In this document: positions 8,987-19,998 of the stretch, one piece after another
Layout of the letters: the number at the start of each line of letters is the position of its first letter
How positions within the stretch are numbered: position 1 is the stretch's first letter
Origin: Melanopsichium pennsylvanicum
Lineage: Eukaryota; Basidiomycota; Ustilaginomycetes; Ustilaginales
NCBI GenBank assembly: GCA_900208305.1
Contig: OAPG01000007.1
Span: 655,001 to 719,000 of the forward strand
Reading direction: 5' to 3'
Length of the DNA stretch: 64,000 nt
Translations under genes and position numbers: made by a program
The notes under the pieces: generated by a model
The model's input: only the letters and a program-made list of their open reading frames with translations
The model's database searches: none
What the model was told of the DNA's origin: nothing

Positions 8987-9000
8987 TATTTATATATATG
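8987..9000 (-). promoter_or_regulatory. TATA-like promoter of element E2
   Basis: A TATATATAAATA run on the minus strand in the middle of the probable LTR, pointing towards gag. A perfect GGATGAGC hairpin lies 20-40 nt downstream, near the expected transcription start. Confidence 0.5.
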
Positions 9001-9224
9001 TATCGTGTGCAAGGTCCATCGGTACTGTACGACCTGCGTGCGTCAAGCTTGGACCCCCGCACGATAAGACTGCCCCCTAGTCCTTTGGCAGGGTGCTTCC
9101 AAGCACGCCCGCGTGCTCCCTCTCCGTTGCCCCCTGGGCGTCGATTGGCCCACGTGTCGTTCCGGCGTGGCGTTGGTCGCCGCCGTGGCAGATACCCCCC
9201 TCGCCATCGATACCTTCGATATCC

Positions 9225-9425
9225 GGCGAGTCACTGCCACTCGCCGAATTTCCGTGAGATCCGTTGAGACCTGCTCTCTCACCGGATTTCGTCCGATTCA
9301 ACTTCTCGGTCCTGCGCTAACCTTAAATCCCATGAGCCCACCAATATCCACCGGATCTCCCTGAGATCCGTCGAGACATGCTCTCCCACCGGATCTCAGC
9401 CGATTCAACATCTCTGGTCTGCGCA
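9225..9425. repeat. Two tandem-spaced copies of the palindromic repeat (copies 5 and 6)
   Basis: Two blocks about 107 bp apart (near 9245-9310 and 9352-9417) share GAGATCCGT-GAGAC, TGCTCTC-CACCGGAT and CCGATTCAAC in the same order. The first also carries CTCGCCGAATTTCCGTGAGATCC, the hairpin half seen in the other copies. They lie at the outer end of the probable E2 LTR. Confidence 0.55.
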
Positions 9426-9456
9426 GACCTCTTCCTTGGGACCCACTCCCGTGACA

Positions 9457-10085
9457 CAAGGCCATGGGCATAATCACCATGAGACAGTACCTGAATTGCA
9501 ATTGTCCAACTGTAGTACATGCACTCATGATTGTGATAAATGCATGCTAGAGCAACTAGTACACACTCTTTTGAGAAGGTCAATAGATCGGTGATTAGAT
9601 TCCCGATCTACCACTATCTTGCGCACGATACAATTTATGATCTTCGATATTAACAAAAGGCGCACATCTCAACGAATTTCGATGTGATTTCTGTGTGACT
9701 GTAGGCAGCGAGAGATTGAGAATTGACCTTCGCCGGGTCCTTTTTCTTTCTTCGTCGCAATCATCATTGTCGTCTTGCTCTGTCACCTTTTCCCCTTTTT
9801 CTTTCCATCCGTTTCCCACACTCAGGGCCTCTCGCTTGGTGATCAGCAGGTACACACTTCAAGGTGCGCTGTTACCTTATCGCGTCCCTTGTTCGTCCAC
9901 CCGTCACATCCACCACCCGACTCGGCATCCGACTCGTTCTCGTATATCGTCATTCACGTCCGTTGGGTAGCACATACCTACGTAGGACTTGCAGGAAACT
10001 CAAACTCTGTCACGTTTGGTAACGCACTTACCGTTTTGCACTTTGTCAGCGCCAGATTTAGCGCTTCGGCTCGCTTGCATACAAC
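9457..10085 (+). other. Upstream region of the Nup98-Nup96 gene
   Basis: No coding frame I can support. It is the junction between element E2 and host sequence. Its last 350 bases are pyrimidine-rich, as expected for the promoter and 5' leader of the downstream nucleoporin gene. Confidence 0.5.
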
Positions 10086-13000
10086 ATGTTCGGCTCTAGT
10101 GGATTCGGCGGCTTCGGTCAGCAGAATAACCAACAGCAGCAGCAACAGCAACCAGCCGCCGGCGGCGGCCTCTTTGGTCAAGCCCAGCAACCTAACACTC
10201 CAGCTCAGACTGGTTTCGGTGCATCAAGTGGTAAGCTTTCAACCCCATTCCTCATTCTGTCCTCTGTTTACCGAAAATACTGATCCTTACAAACATCGTA
10301 CTCAATCTGGTCATCAAACCATGTCTCATTTACCTCGTTAGGCTTCGGATCCACAGGTGGGTTTGGCGCAGCTCAGCCAGCAGCGCAAACCGGCGGTGGT
10401 CTCTTTGGACAACAGCAGAACCAGACTCAGACTCCGTCCTTTGGCGGGTTCGGCGCCTCAACCAACAATGCATCCACAGGCGGCACATTTGGTGCAAGAC
10501 CCGCAGGCACCACCGGTTTTGGAGGTTTCGGTGCTTCTGCTCCTACTGCAGGCACCAACTCCTTCACCTTCGGCTCCACTCCCAGTCAACAACAGCAGCA
10601 ACCAGCAGCCGGCGGTTTCGGTTCGTCCACTTTCGGCTCGGCAGCTCCTGCCACCGGCGGTCTTTTTGGTCAACAGCAGCAGCAGCAGCAGCCTGCTGCA
10701 GGCGGATTCGGTGCCACTGCAGGTGCCTTTGGTCAGCCCGCCGCAGGTGTCACACCCAGCCAGATCACACAGGGTACTGCAACTGTCCCGTACGACCCGC
10801 TTCGCGAAGATCTCAACCCGACCGAGCATCTCAAGGATCGCAAGAACTGGGACGTACAACAGTCTATCACCGTCATGCCCGCTTACAGCCACTACAGCCT
10901 CGAAGAGCTCCGTCTGATGGACTACCAGCAGGGTCGATCCAAGGGCAACACCGGTCCAGGTGCTGCAGGCGCTCCAGCCAGCGGCTTCGGTTTCGGCGCG
11001 AACAACGCCACTGGCGCCTTTGGTCAGCCTCAGCAGCAATCCACTGGCTTTGGTGCCACTCCCTCCACAACCACCGGCGGTCTCTTTGGCCAAGCCCAGC
11101 AGCAGCAACCCGGCGGTCTCTTCGGACAGCAAAACAACACACAGCAGTTGGGTGGCATGTTTGGTGCCAAGCCTGCCACAACCGGCTTTGGTACTTCCAC
11201 AACCGGCGGCGGACTGTTCGGCCAGCAGCAGAACCAGCCTCAGACGGGTGGTCTCTTTGGCCAGCAGCAACAACAACAGCAGCCCACCTCCTCCTTCTCG
11301 TTCGGCGCTCAACCTCAGCAGCCCGCTGCAAGCACCGGATTCACTTTCGGTGCCAACAACAATCAGCAACAGCAGCAGCAGAACAAGCCCGCTTTCGGTT
11401 TTGGCGCTTCCACATCTCAGCCAGGACAGACCGGCATCACTGGTTTCGGCTTTGGCGCAAACAACAATCAGCAGCAAGGACAGACCAGCACTGGATTCGG
11501 CGCAGGTGCAACAGGCACAACCGGTGGCTTCTCTTTCGGCGCTAAGCCCGCCACCGGTGGTCTCTTTGGCGGTCCGACAAGCCAGCCCGGTCAAACGGCC
11601 GGGGCAACGAGCACTTTTGGCGGATTCGGCGCATCCTCACTCGCAGCTACTCAGAACAAGCCCGCGTTCGGATTCGGTGCAGGTACTGGTTTCGGCGGCA
11701 CTTCGGGTGCTGGCACTGGTACCACGGCTGCACCAGCAGCCGCTGGCGGTCTCTTTGGCAATGCTGGCTCGACACAGCCTAGCGGTGGACTCTTCAGCAA
11801 CACCAACAACGCCGCAACAGGCACCGCCGGAACGGGAGGATTCAGCTTCGGTGCCAGCAACCAGCAGCAGGCTGGTCAGACCGGCACCACTGGTGCCACC
11901 GGCGGTTTCGGTGGTGGTTTGTTCGGCGCCAAACCCGCAACCGGTTCTCAGCAAGCTACAGGTGGTCTCTTTAGCAGCGCCAACACTCAGCAAGGCCAGC
12001 AAGTCAGCACCGGCTTTGGTGCAGGCCCCTCTACCGGCGGGGGACTCTTTGGCAGCACGGCCAACAAGCCTACCACTGGCGGTTTCTCCTTTGGTGGAGG
12101 CGGCGGCTCTTCTCTCTTTGGTGGGACCACCACGCAGAATAATCAGCAGCATGGTGCTGGTGGTCTTGGAACTGGCTTCGGTCAGACTCAGAACACCGGC
12201 GGTGGCCTCTTCGGTAGCTCGAATCAGACTTCGACTGGTGTAACTGGCGGCGGTCTCTTCAGCGGTGCCAGCAACACTGGAGGCTCTTCGCTCTTTGGCA
12301 ACACGAGCTCTTCCAATACTGGCGGAGGTCTCTTTGGCAGCTCCGCCCAGAACACGACCGCCGGCGGTCTTGGTGGTGCTCAGGGCCAGCTGGCTTCCGG
12401 TGGTCTCTTTGGCCAGTCGCAGCAGAACCAGCTGCAGAAGAACCAGTTTCAAAACCAGCAGCAGCAGCCTACCGTCCAGCTTTCGCTCGAATCCAATCCT
12501 TACGGCACGGATAGCCTCTTCGCGTCGAACCCCATCAACAGTGCCATCGGCTCTGCAGCCAACGGTGCTTCACTTCCCTTCAATGTCGCTCCCAAGAACA
12601 AGCCGCCCCTCACTACGCCGTTCCGCTCCAGCCCGCGTGGAGCCAACAAGATCAACCGTTTGCGCGGTTCCACCCCAGGCGCCTCCGGTCTCGGCAACTC
12701 CAGCTTCATTCGTGAAGGTACTCCCGGCTCCTTCCGTGAAGGCACGCCTGGTGCACTCACGCGCTTTGGCACACCTGGCCGTGCCGGCTCTCCTGCCCTG
12801 TTCAAGGGTCTGAGTGACGAATACAGCCAGCCGCTGTCTTCGCAGGCCTTCGTGTCGCGACCTTCCGCCAAGCGCCTCGTGCTTGATGACGCTGGAGAGA
12901 ACAGCTTCACCGCCTCCCGCATCGGTCGCAGTGGAAGTGTCCCGCACTTTGACTCTGGCAGCAGCCCCGCTGTTGGCTCGTTGGGCGCTTCCGCTTTCCG

Positions 13001-16000
13001 CAGTGGCTCGGCTCAGCCCGGCTCGGCGTCTCGCGTCACCTTCAGCCCTGCGTTGGAACAACGTGCAGAGTCAGTCCGTCCTGGCGGAGGCGATATGTCA
13101 TTTGCTTCTTCGCTTCCTTCGCGCCGTGGCAACTTCCTTGGTACCTCCTCTCCCAGTGTGGTGGAAGAAACCCCGCTCAAGACGGTTTCTGCCGCCGTTG
13201 CCAAGGCTGGCGTGCCGCGTCAGGGTCGCGACCTCGAGTCGTCGTTCGCTGCTCCCAGCACTACGTTCACCAGTGCCGCCACCAACGGCTCCAGCGGCAA
13301 GGCCGGCGAGTACTACACCGAGCCTTCCCTGTCTGCCCTTTGCACTGCTAACTACAACGAGCTTGCCGCTGTCCACAACTTTATTGTCGGGCGCAAAGGC
13401 GTTGGCCAAATCGAATTCCTCGAGCCGGTCGACCTCACCTCCTTTGGCGACCTCAACGACATTATTGGAGGTATCGTGCAAATTCGTCTCAAGGAAGTGG
13501 TCGTATACCCTGAGGAAGACGACTATGACCCGCGCAACCCCAAGGACGGCGCTAAGCGCAACTTCGTCCCCGGCATAAAAGCCAAGCAAGGCACTGGTCT
13601 AAACGTGCCAGCTCGTGTCAGCCTCGAGGCCTGCTGGCCCACCGACCGCGCCACTCGCGAGCCCATAAAGGATGCCGAAAACCCGCGGATCAAGCAGATG
13701 ATCAACAAGCTCAAAAATAAGCCCGAGACCGAGTTTATTGACTTTGAGCCCGAGTCTGGTACGTGGACGTTCAAGGTCAAACACTTCAGTCGATACGGTC
13801 TGGATGACTCTGATGAGGATGAAGCGACTGCTGGAGGTACTGGCGTCGGTGGTAAGCAGGCTGCTGCTGCTGAACAGAGTACTGCCCAGCGACCTGCTAG
13901 TAAGCGTCTCGCACCCATGACGGCCGCATCCGATGTGTCGGACGAGGATGCTTCAATCCCCGGAGGGGCTCACCACGATCGAGGCTCGAGCAGCGAGGAC
14001 GACGACGATGCCCCGCCCCCATTGAGGACGCTAGATGATGGGGATATGGACACGGACGACGATGCCAGCCAAGCTGCTGCCATTGCTGCTGCAAAGCAGC
14101 GTCAGCGACGCCAGTGGACCCCTTCCTCCAACGCCACTGGTAGGGAACGCGCTGGCAGCGCAACACCATCCAGGGCGATGTCAGTCGTGGGCAACGTCGC
14201 CGAGGCGCGCCGTGTGCAGGTGATGCAGGCGAGTTTTTTTGGGCAGGACGACAGTGAAGTAGCTTCCGCTGCTGTCGTTACACCCAGACCAACGGGAGCC
14301 AGCTTGAGCGCCACCACCCAGCTCAACATCAAACCTACATCTGCTTCACCAGCAACCATCAAGCCTGTCACTGGTCTGTCGCCTGCCGTTGCGCCTGTCC
14401 AGGAGGATCGCAAGATTGTGGAGACCAGGCCACGCGAGCCCAAAGTACAAGAGGTACCGCAGCCGGCAAAGAAGCTGCGAAAGATCAACGTGGCCAAATC
14501 CGACGTGAAGGCTGCCGACGGCGAGACGCTCGATGCAGGTTTGTCTCTTGGACGAAGCTTCCGAGTCGGATGGGGGCCCGACGGGAGCTTGGTGCACAAT
14601 GGTAGGATCGTGGGTGCTAGTCTCGAGCCATCAAGTAAGGCTGCGAAAGCCGAGGCCGAGGCTACGGCCTCGACTTCGACTTCCACATTGGTGATGGAAA
14701 AGATCAAGCTGTTCAAAGACGCCGAGACCTCCAAAGAGGAAGCTGAGCGAGCGGAGAAGTTGCTCAGTGTTCAACTCCAACATACCGATATCGAGATGGA
14801 CGAGGACGGCGTGCCAGCGGCGTACACCGACTTTTCGACCCGCTTCCGCCACTTTGCATCCTCTTTCGAGCACAAAGACCGGAGCTTCGAGGCGAGCCTA
14901 TGGCGACTGGGCGTTGCGCTGTTCGACGAGATCGATTTGCACATCCCCGAAGGTGCACCAGCTGCGACTGCCGAACGCTTCCGAAACATGCGCAGGAAAG
15001 CGGCTCTGTCCGACTGGCTTCGCCATACCGTGGCTGGTACAGTCGAGACGGAGGCGCGATCGCACATCGCAGCATCCCGACGTGCCGCTTTGCTGTTCAG
15101 CTACCTGAGCGGGAACCAGGTCGAACGTGCAGTCAACGCTGCGTTGGACGCGGGAGACCTTCGGCTCGCCACATTGATCGCCCAGGCTGGCGGCGATGAG
15201 GAAGTTCGAGCGGACATCAGTGAGCAGCTCCTGACGTGGCGCAAAGAAGGTGTCGATGCCCACATCGCCCGTGACCACCGCCGGGTGTACGAGTTGCTGT
15301 CTGGCAACGTGCTCGTCTCTCAAGGCACCGATTCGAGGACGACCAAGGATCCGATCGATCAGGTGAACGATCTTGCCATCTGCGAAGGCCTGGATTGGAA
15401 GCGTGCCTTTGGTCTTTTTCTGTGGTACGAGTCACCCTATGAAGCTCCGCTCGAACACTCGTTTGAGCGGTACGAAGCGCAGATCTCGCCCAGTGCTTCG
15501 AGCCATACCGGTATTGCTCCTCCACTGCCATGGTACCGGGAGAGCTCCAGTCTCGGCGCTACTCGGCTGAGGCAATTGCTGCAGAAGGCTGGCGGATACG
15601 ATAGGGACGCATTGTTCGAACTGCTCAAGTTGTACGTGGACCCAACTTTCGGGCTGGAATCTGCGCTCGACGCGTGTTCGTTTGGACAGTCCAAGATCGA
15701 TGCTCGTCTACCATGGCATCTCTACAACCTCCTTTCCCGCGTTTTGCAGCGAAGAGATTTCTCTGACCGCATCGAGTTGGGGTTTCAAAATGACGATATG
15801 GACGAGTCTGACAAGCCCAAGATGTCTGGCAACTCGGCAAGGGCAGATACACTCTGCAGCTCGTACGCTCACCAACTGGAACTCATTGGAAAGTGGCGTT
15901 GGTCAGCATTCATCCTTCTCCACTTGGAACTCGGCGAGTCGCGAGAGGCTGCGGTCAAAGCTTTGCTCTCGCGGAACGTAGCACACCTTGACTCGGCCAA

Positions 16001-16778
16001 GGAGTTCCTCTGTGATCAGCTAAGGATCCCTGAAAGCTGGCTGTATGAGGCCAAGTCTTACGAAGCCAGGGCGAGGGATGATAGGTATGAGGAATACCAG
16101 CTGCTGCTCAAGGCAAAGAACTTTACTTCTGCACACAACGTGGCGAGTAGGTACTTGGCTCCCGAGGCCGTCATTCGGGGTGATCACGAATTAGTGTCTG
16201 TTCTGTTTTCTCCGTTCTTTCTCGAGGTGGAAGGGGATCCTCAGAATGAGATTGCCGGATGGGCCGATGGAGCTGCGTTGTACATTGACTATGTTGCCGC
16301 TAGTCGAGAGATCCCAATTTTGGATACGATGCTCGCTGATCCAGAGACGCGATTGATGGCGTTGGACAAGGCAGAGAGGTTCGCTTCGCGCTTACCAACA
16401 TTGACTGCAGGCATCAACGCTCTTCTCTCGATGCTGACCATTTCTTCTTCATGCTTCGGTGCGGAAGCGAATAAGGGTGAACGCACTCACATGGTGGCTA
16501 GGACCGAAATGATTGCGGGCATCACAAACCTGTCTAGGATGCTCATCAACATTGCTACCGCAACCAGCACGATTGGTCTAGAGCCGGATATCAAGGCCAG
16601 GTTGGAAGCAATGGGTGCAAAATTGTTGAGTTCAAATGCGATTTCGGGCGGTGACGGCGGTGGTAAGGGCCTTAGAGAGAGGAGTGGCGAGGGAAATTGG
16701 GATTCGGCGAGTCTGGAAGTTTGGGCGGTCCAAGATTCGGCGTCGGATTACCTCGGCAGTTTGATGGCTGTCGCCTGA
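10086..16778 (+). CDS. Nup98-Nup96 type nucleoporin precursor (Nup145/Nup189 family)
   Basis: Exons 10086-10230 and 10342-16778 (intron GTAAGC...TTAG, 111 nt) give 2193 residues. The N-terminal 650 residues are GLFG/FG repeats with Gln-rich spacers, which form the selective barrier of the nuclear pore. A GLEBS-like Rae1/Gle2-binding segment (HYSLEELRLMDY) lies near residues 193-250. The autoproteolytic domain (about 1040-1198) contains FKVKHFSRYG. In this family cleavage falls between F1197 and S1198, releasing Nup98 and Nup96. The Nup96 part (about 1560 to the end) is the all-helical scaffold that joins the Y complex. An acidic, disordered linker separates the two. The first exon, only 145 nt, is fixed by the matching FG-repeat frame across the splice. 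Assignment is very secure. Confidence 0.95.
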
Positions 16779-17239
16779 AAGGGAGATGGCTTACTTTGAT
16801 GTGAAATGATATGCTTTCTTAGTACAAAATGACAAAGGTATTGCCTTTGATTGCTGTGCGAAAGTGGTGAGTGGTGAGCAAGGGTGAGAGGTCGATGCTG
16901 GTACATGAAATTATTTACAAAACAGAAGAGAGATCGGGTGTATCGGGTGAATAAATATCGAGCCGTTATTCCAAGGCAGCAGAGAAGTAGCTGTGTTGAA
17001 TGTTGGGTGGAGGAAGGAAGAGTCGGACGAGGTGTTGTTGCTTTGCTTTGTCTCTTACTTCTCGTCACGGTATCCGGCAAGAACACCACTTTGCTCCATC
17101 TTTCTTGCTCGTCTGCTCACATCGGACAAGCGCTTTCTTCACACTATCTTGTTTTGTATCAAACTCTGTACACTTCCGATCTCGAGTCGAACGATTCCAT
17201 CCAACGTTGCCTCAAGAGTTCAATCTTTCTATAAAAAAA
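16779..17239. other. Intergenic, no gene seen
   Basis: About 460 bases between the nucleoporin stop and the next start. The right half is probably promoter and leader for the downstream gene; an A-run directly precedes its ATG. Confidence 0.5.
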
Positions 17240-17866
17240 ATGTCCTCCTCCTCGAGACCTTCTGGCGTTCACCCAGTGCTAACGCTAATCAACAAATGCG
17301 ACAGTCTTGCTCAAACATTTGATTCGACATTTGAACATTCGTGTACACTTCTCACAAATCTCGCGAATGCAACTCCAGCTCCTGGTCAACCAACGACTAT
17401 GGACGATACACTTTTGAGCCTGCGCAGCACGTTGGAGAAATGCGAACAAGTGGTGGGAGCCATGTTGAATTGCATCTATGAAGACATTCCACATTTGTTG
17501 GATCAACTAGATAACGGTGTAGAGGCAGGAGTGGGGAATCATGATGCCAAACAAGCTTTGGATGGTATATCGCAACTGTTTTACGTGAGTATCATGCCGT
17601 ACAGTGTCGAAAGTTACACTATCATCGATAGTAAAGTATCACTGATTCCACCTCAAAACCTCCTCCCCCTTTTCTTTTCCCTTGCAATACAACTCCAGTC
17701 ATATCAAGACCTTCTATTAGAGAAAAGAGAACTGCTCGCCGATTTTACATGCGAAGAAATCTCCCCACAACATTTCATCACGCATTGGACTTCCATCGAC
17801 AACAACCTCGCCAGTCAGAGGAAACAACAGGTCGATGATCTCGCCGATCTTCTAGCCGCTTTCTAA
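17240..17866 (+). CDS. Small helical protein of unknown function
   Basis: Exons 17240-17584 and 17699-17866 encode 170 residues. The intron has GTGAGT and CTCCAG borders and a length of 114 nt. It is an exact multiple of three with no in-frame stop, so an unspliced message would still be translatable with 38 extra residues. The protein is predicted to be mostly alpha-helical: an N-terminal helix pair (about 10-45), a Leu/Cys-rich helix (about 55-95) and a C-terminal helix ending DDLADLLAAF. No signal peptide, membrane segment or metal motif is visible. The size and helical pattern recall small subunits of complexes such as Mediator or kinetochore assemblies, but I cannot assign it. It converges on the RPA70 gene 255 bp away. 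Confidence 0.7.
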   Translation: MSSSSRPSGVHPVLTLINKCDSLAQTFDSTFEHSCTLLTNLANATPAPGQPTTMDDTLLSLRSTLEKCEQVVGAMLNCIYEDIPHLLDQLDNGVEAGVGNHDAKQALDGISQLFYVSIMPYSVESYTIIDSKVSLIPPQNLLPLFFSLAIQLQSYQDLLLEKRELLADFTCEEISPQHFITHWTSIDNNLASQRKQQVDDLADLLAAF

Positions 17867-18120
17867 CACAACGCAATATAGCAGCACGAATCCTTTTGTC
17901 CATCCGATGCCCAGACCAACATCCAAGCTAGCACGACAGCCGCTCTTGTTGCTCACCTCGCAGCTTGTCAAGATCATGACTCGTCGCCCATGGAAATCTT
18001 TGCAAACACTGCCAAAGCTTGCACACACAGACAGCAAGCATTAGCTTCAAATTAATCAACCAAATGCATTGGAACCGAGACAGGTCACAGGACATGGATA
18101 CAATTGTAGGTCCCTTCCTA

Positions 18121-19998
18121 TCACATGTACGCCTTGATCGCATTCACAAGCTCCGTGCCAGCCTTTGCGAAATCGACCGGTGAAGCCCTGGAGATGGTAT
18201 ACCTCACTCTCGCGGTATCGTTGAATGTATCCATCTTGGCCCGGCAGTTGAAGAGATACATCCTATTCGCAGCCCTATGCAAGGCTGCCGTAAATTCGGA
18301 CTCGCTGTCCTCCCTGAGCTTGTGCAGTTCGCCTGCCGACATGCCGATAAGCTTGCTCGCATCCTCGTTGAATCCACTGAGCCAAATCTGACCTGTAGCA
18401 TCGGCGACGTTGGTAGAGAGAATGTAACGGTATTCAGGTGCCTCGTAAGAACGGTCGCACTTTTCACAACGCCAGTTGTTCTCGTGGTCGATCGAAACCT
18501 TTTTGTTGCATCCATCTGAAGGACAGGCGGTGTAGTAAAGGTTCTCCTGCTTGATGTACACCACTGTGGCTCGAACGTTGAAATAGTCGGGCTTTTCCGA
18601 CATGCCCAGATTCTCGTCCTTGACCTGAGCAATGGTGCGCCTCTCGGCCATGTTTCCTCCAGCTCCACCTGCACCCATGGCGCCACCGTTGACGCCAGCG
18701 TTAGTGAAAGGTTGGAATTGCACGTGAGCTCCGTCGTTGTCGTACCATCCCCTGAGGACGTGAGACTCTGTGATATCGGGGTTGATCAGCATGGTAGAGC
18801 TGGAGAACATGCTCAGACTCCTTCCACCAAAATCGCCAACCTTGACACCCTTAAATGCGATGACGGGTTTTTCATCCACGCCGGCGTTATTGGGGAATGT
18901 CTCGGCGTTCTTACCCCACAGTGTCAGCCTGACGCTCTTGTTGCCCTGGTCCACCAAAGTGAGCTCCCTCTTCTGAACCGGTCTCTGTGAAGCCTTGGAC
19001 ACAATCTCGCTCAGCTCCCCGTAGCTGTCGAGGACGCCAATGACGTCGCATGTCTGGTTGGGCTCGACCGACTCGAGCTCATTGATACGAACAAATTCGT
19101 ACTTGACCTCCGGCACGTCCGATGCATCCGTGCACTCTTCGATCTCGGTCGAGTTCTCAAATGTGATTTCGTACTCGTTCTGAAGATTGCTGAATTGCTT
19201 CTTGGCAATGTTGACGCGAGCCTTGGAGATGAGGTAGACGTGGTTTTCTTGCAGAAGAGGATAGAAGCGGTCAACGGCGTCGTTGAATCCGGTCGCTTTG
19301 ATCTCGCCCGAGTCGTCGAGCAGGTTGACGGAGAAAAGTTTACCTTCACCGCGCTGGTTGGACCAGTGACGAATGTCGGACTTGGAAGTGACTCTAGCCT
19401 TGATAGTCCAGCGATTCTGATAGGGTGAGAGTCCTTCGATCGGGTAAATGGGCATGCCGGCGTGGACGCTGCTTCCGCCGGGTCGGCCAGCACCGCCAGC
19501 TTTGCTAGCGCCAGCAGCAGAGGTCGCTGGGGTTGTTCGTCCAGCTGAGCTATTTCCCGCAGCAAAGTTGCCGAGCGCGGAAGCGCCGCCCTCCTGCTTC
19601 ACTCCACCTTCAGTCTTGACAGCCTCGTCGACATTCGTAGGGGTGCCAAGACGGTCGGCCGTGGCAGCGTGGGTGACTTGGAGATCGAGAAGGATCAGGA
19701 TGCGGCGGTTCTGGACCGAGTTGCTGGCGTATTGGGAGATGCGGATGAGACAGTGCTTCTCGAGCTCGCCGGATTCGACCATGGAGCGCTTTTGAGAGGC
19801 GAGCATGGCTTGAGCATAATGAATACCGTCAGAGAGAATGATGCGGTAACGATCACCCACGTTGGATGCAGATGTGGCGGACGCCTGGATTTTTTTGATG
19901 GACAGGATCTGGCACACAGGATTTTGGACCGAACTGGCAGGATCCGCAGTCTGGATCATCTGCGCGATAGCGCCCTGAGAGAGGTCGTTGAGGGACAT
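18121..19998 (-). CDS. RFA1: Replication protein A 70-kDa subunit
   Basis: 625 residues, start ATG at 19998, no intron. It binds single-stranded DNA in replication, repair and recombination as the large subunit of the RPA heterotrimer in the nucleus. Domain order follows the family: an N-terminal OB fold (about 1-110), a flexible Gly/Ala-rich linker, OB folds A (from YPIEGLSPYQNRWTIKARV) and B, then OB fold C with the zinc ribbon CX4C...CX2C (CPSDGCNKKV and WRCEKC). Length matches yeast and human RPA70. Function is secure from the zinc ribbon and the paired DNA-binding domains. It is convergent with the preceding gene. Confidence 0.96.
   Translation of the reverse strand: MSLNDLSQGAIAQMIQTADPASSVQNPVCQILSIKKIQASATSASNVGDRYRIILSDGIHYAQAMLASQKRSMVESGELEKHCLIRISQYASNSVQNRRILILLDLQVTHAATADRLGTPTNVDEAVKTEGGVKQEGGASALGNFAAGNSSAGRTTPATSAAGASKAGGAGRPGGSSVHAGMPIYPIEGLSPYQNRWTIKARVTSKSDIRHWSNQRGEGKLFSVNLLDDSGEIKATGFNDAVDRFYPLLQENHVYLISKARVNIAKKQFSNLQNEYEITFENSTEIEECTDASDVPEVKYEFVRINELESVEPNQTCDVIGVLDSYGELSEIVSKASQRPVQKRELTLVDQGNKSVRLTLWGKNAETFPNNAGVDEKPVIAFKGVKVGDFGGRSLSMFSSSTMLINPDITESHVLRGWYDNDGAHVQFQPFTNAGVNGGAMGAGGAGGNMAERRTIAQVKDENLGMSEKPDYFNVRATVVYIKQENLYYTACPSDGCNKKVSIDHENNWRCEKCDRSYEAPEYRYILSTNVADATGQIWLSGFNEDASKLIGMSAGELHKLREDSESEFTAALHRAANRMYLFNCRAKMDTFNDTARVRYTISRASPVDFAKAGTELVNAIKAYM

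Larger units (their letters stand above)
8446..9456 (-). repeat. Probable 5' LTR of element E2 (boundaries tentative)
   Basis: On the minus strand a candidate LTR starts TGTCACGGG at 9456 and ends GCTGACA at 8446, 40 nt before gag; the ends form a TGTCA/TGACA inverted repeat. In its middle is a TATA-rich promoter (8987-9000), followed just downstream by a perfect 8-bp hairpin (8950-8957 with 8962-8969). These are what a U3/R junction would show. Several palindromic repeats sit inside it. No matching copy is seen at the 3' end of E2, so the extent is inferred from termini and position only. Confidence 0.4.

Noticed and set aside
10458..12452. Long minus-strand frames opposite the nucleoporin FG repeats (378 and 271 codons)
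   Set aside because: They are shadows of the repetitive GLFG coding sequence, which lacks stops on the opposite strand. Composition is Thr/Ala/Leu-rich with no domain.
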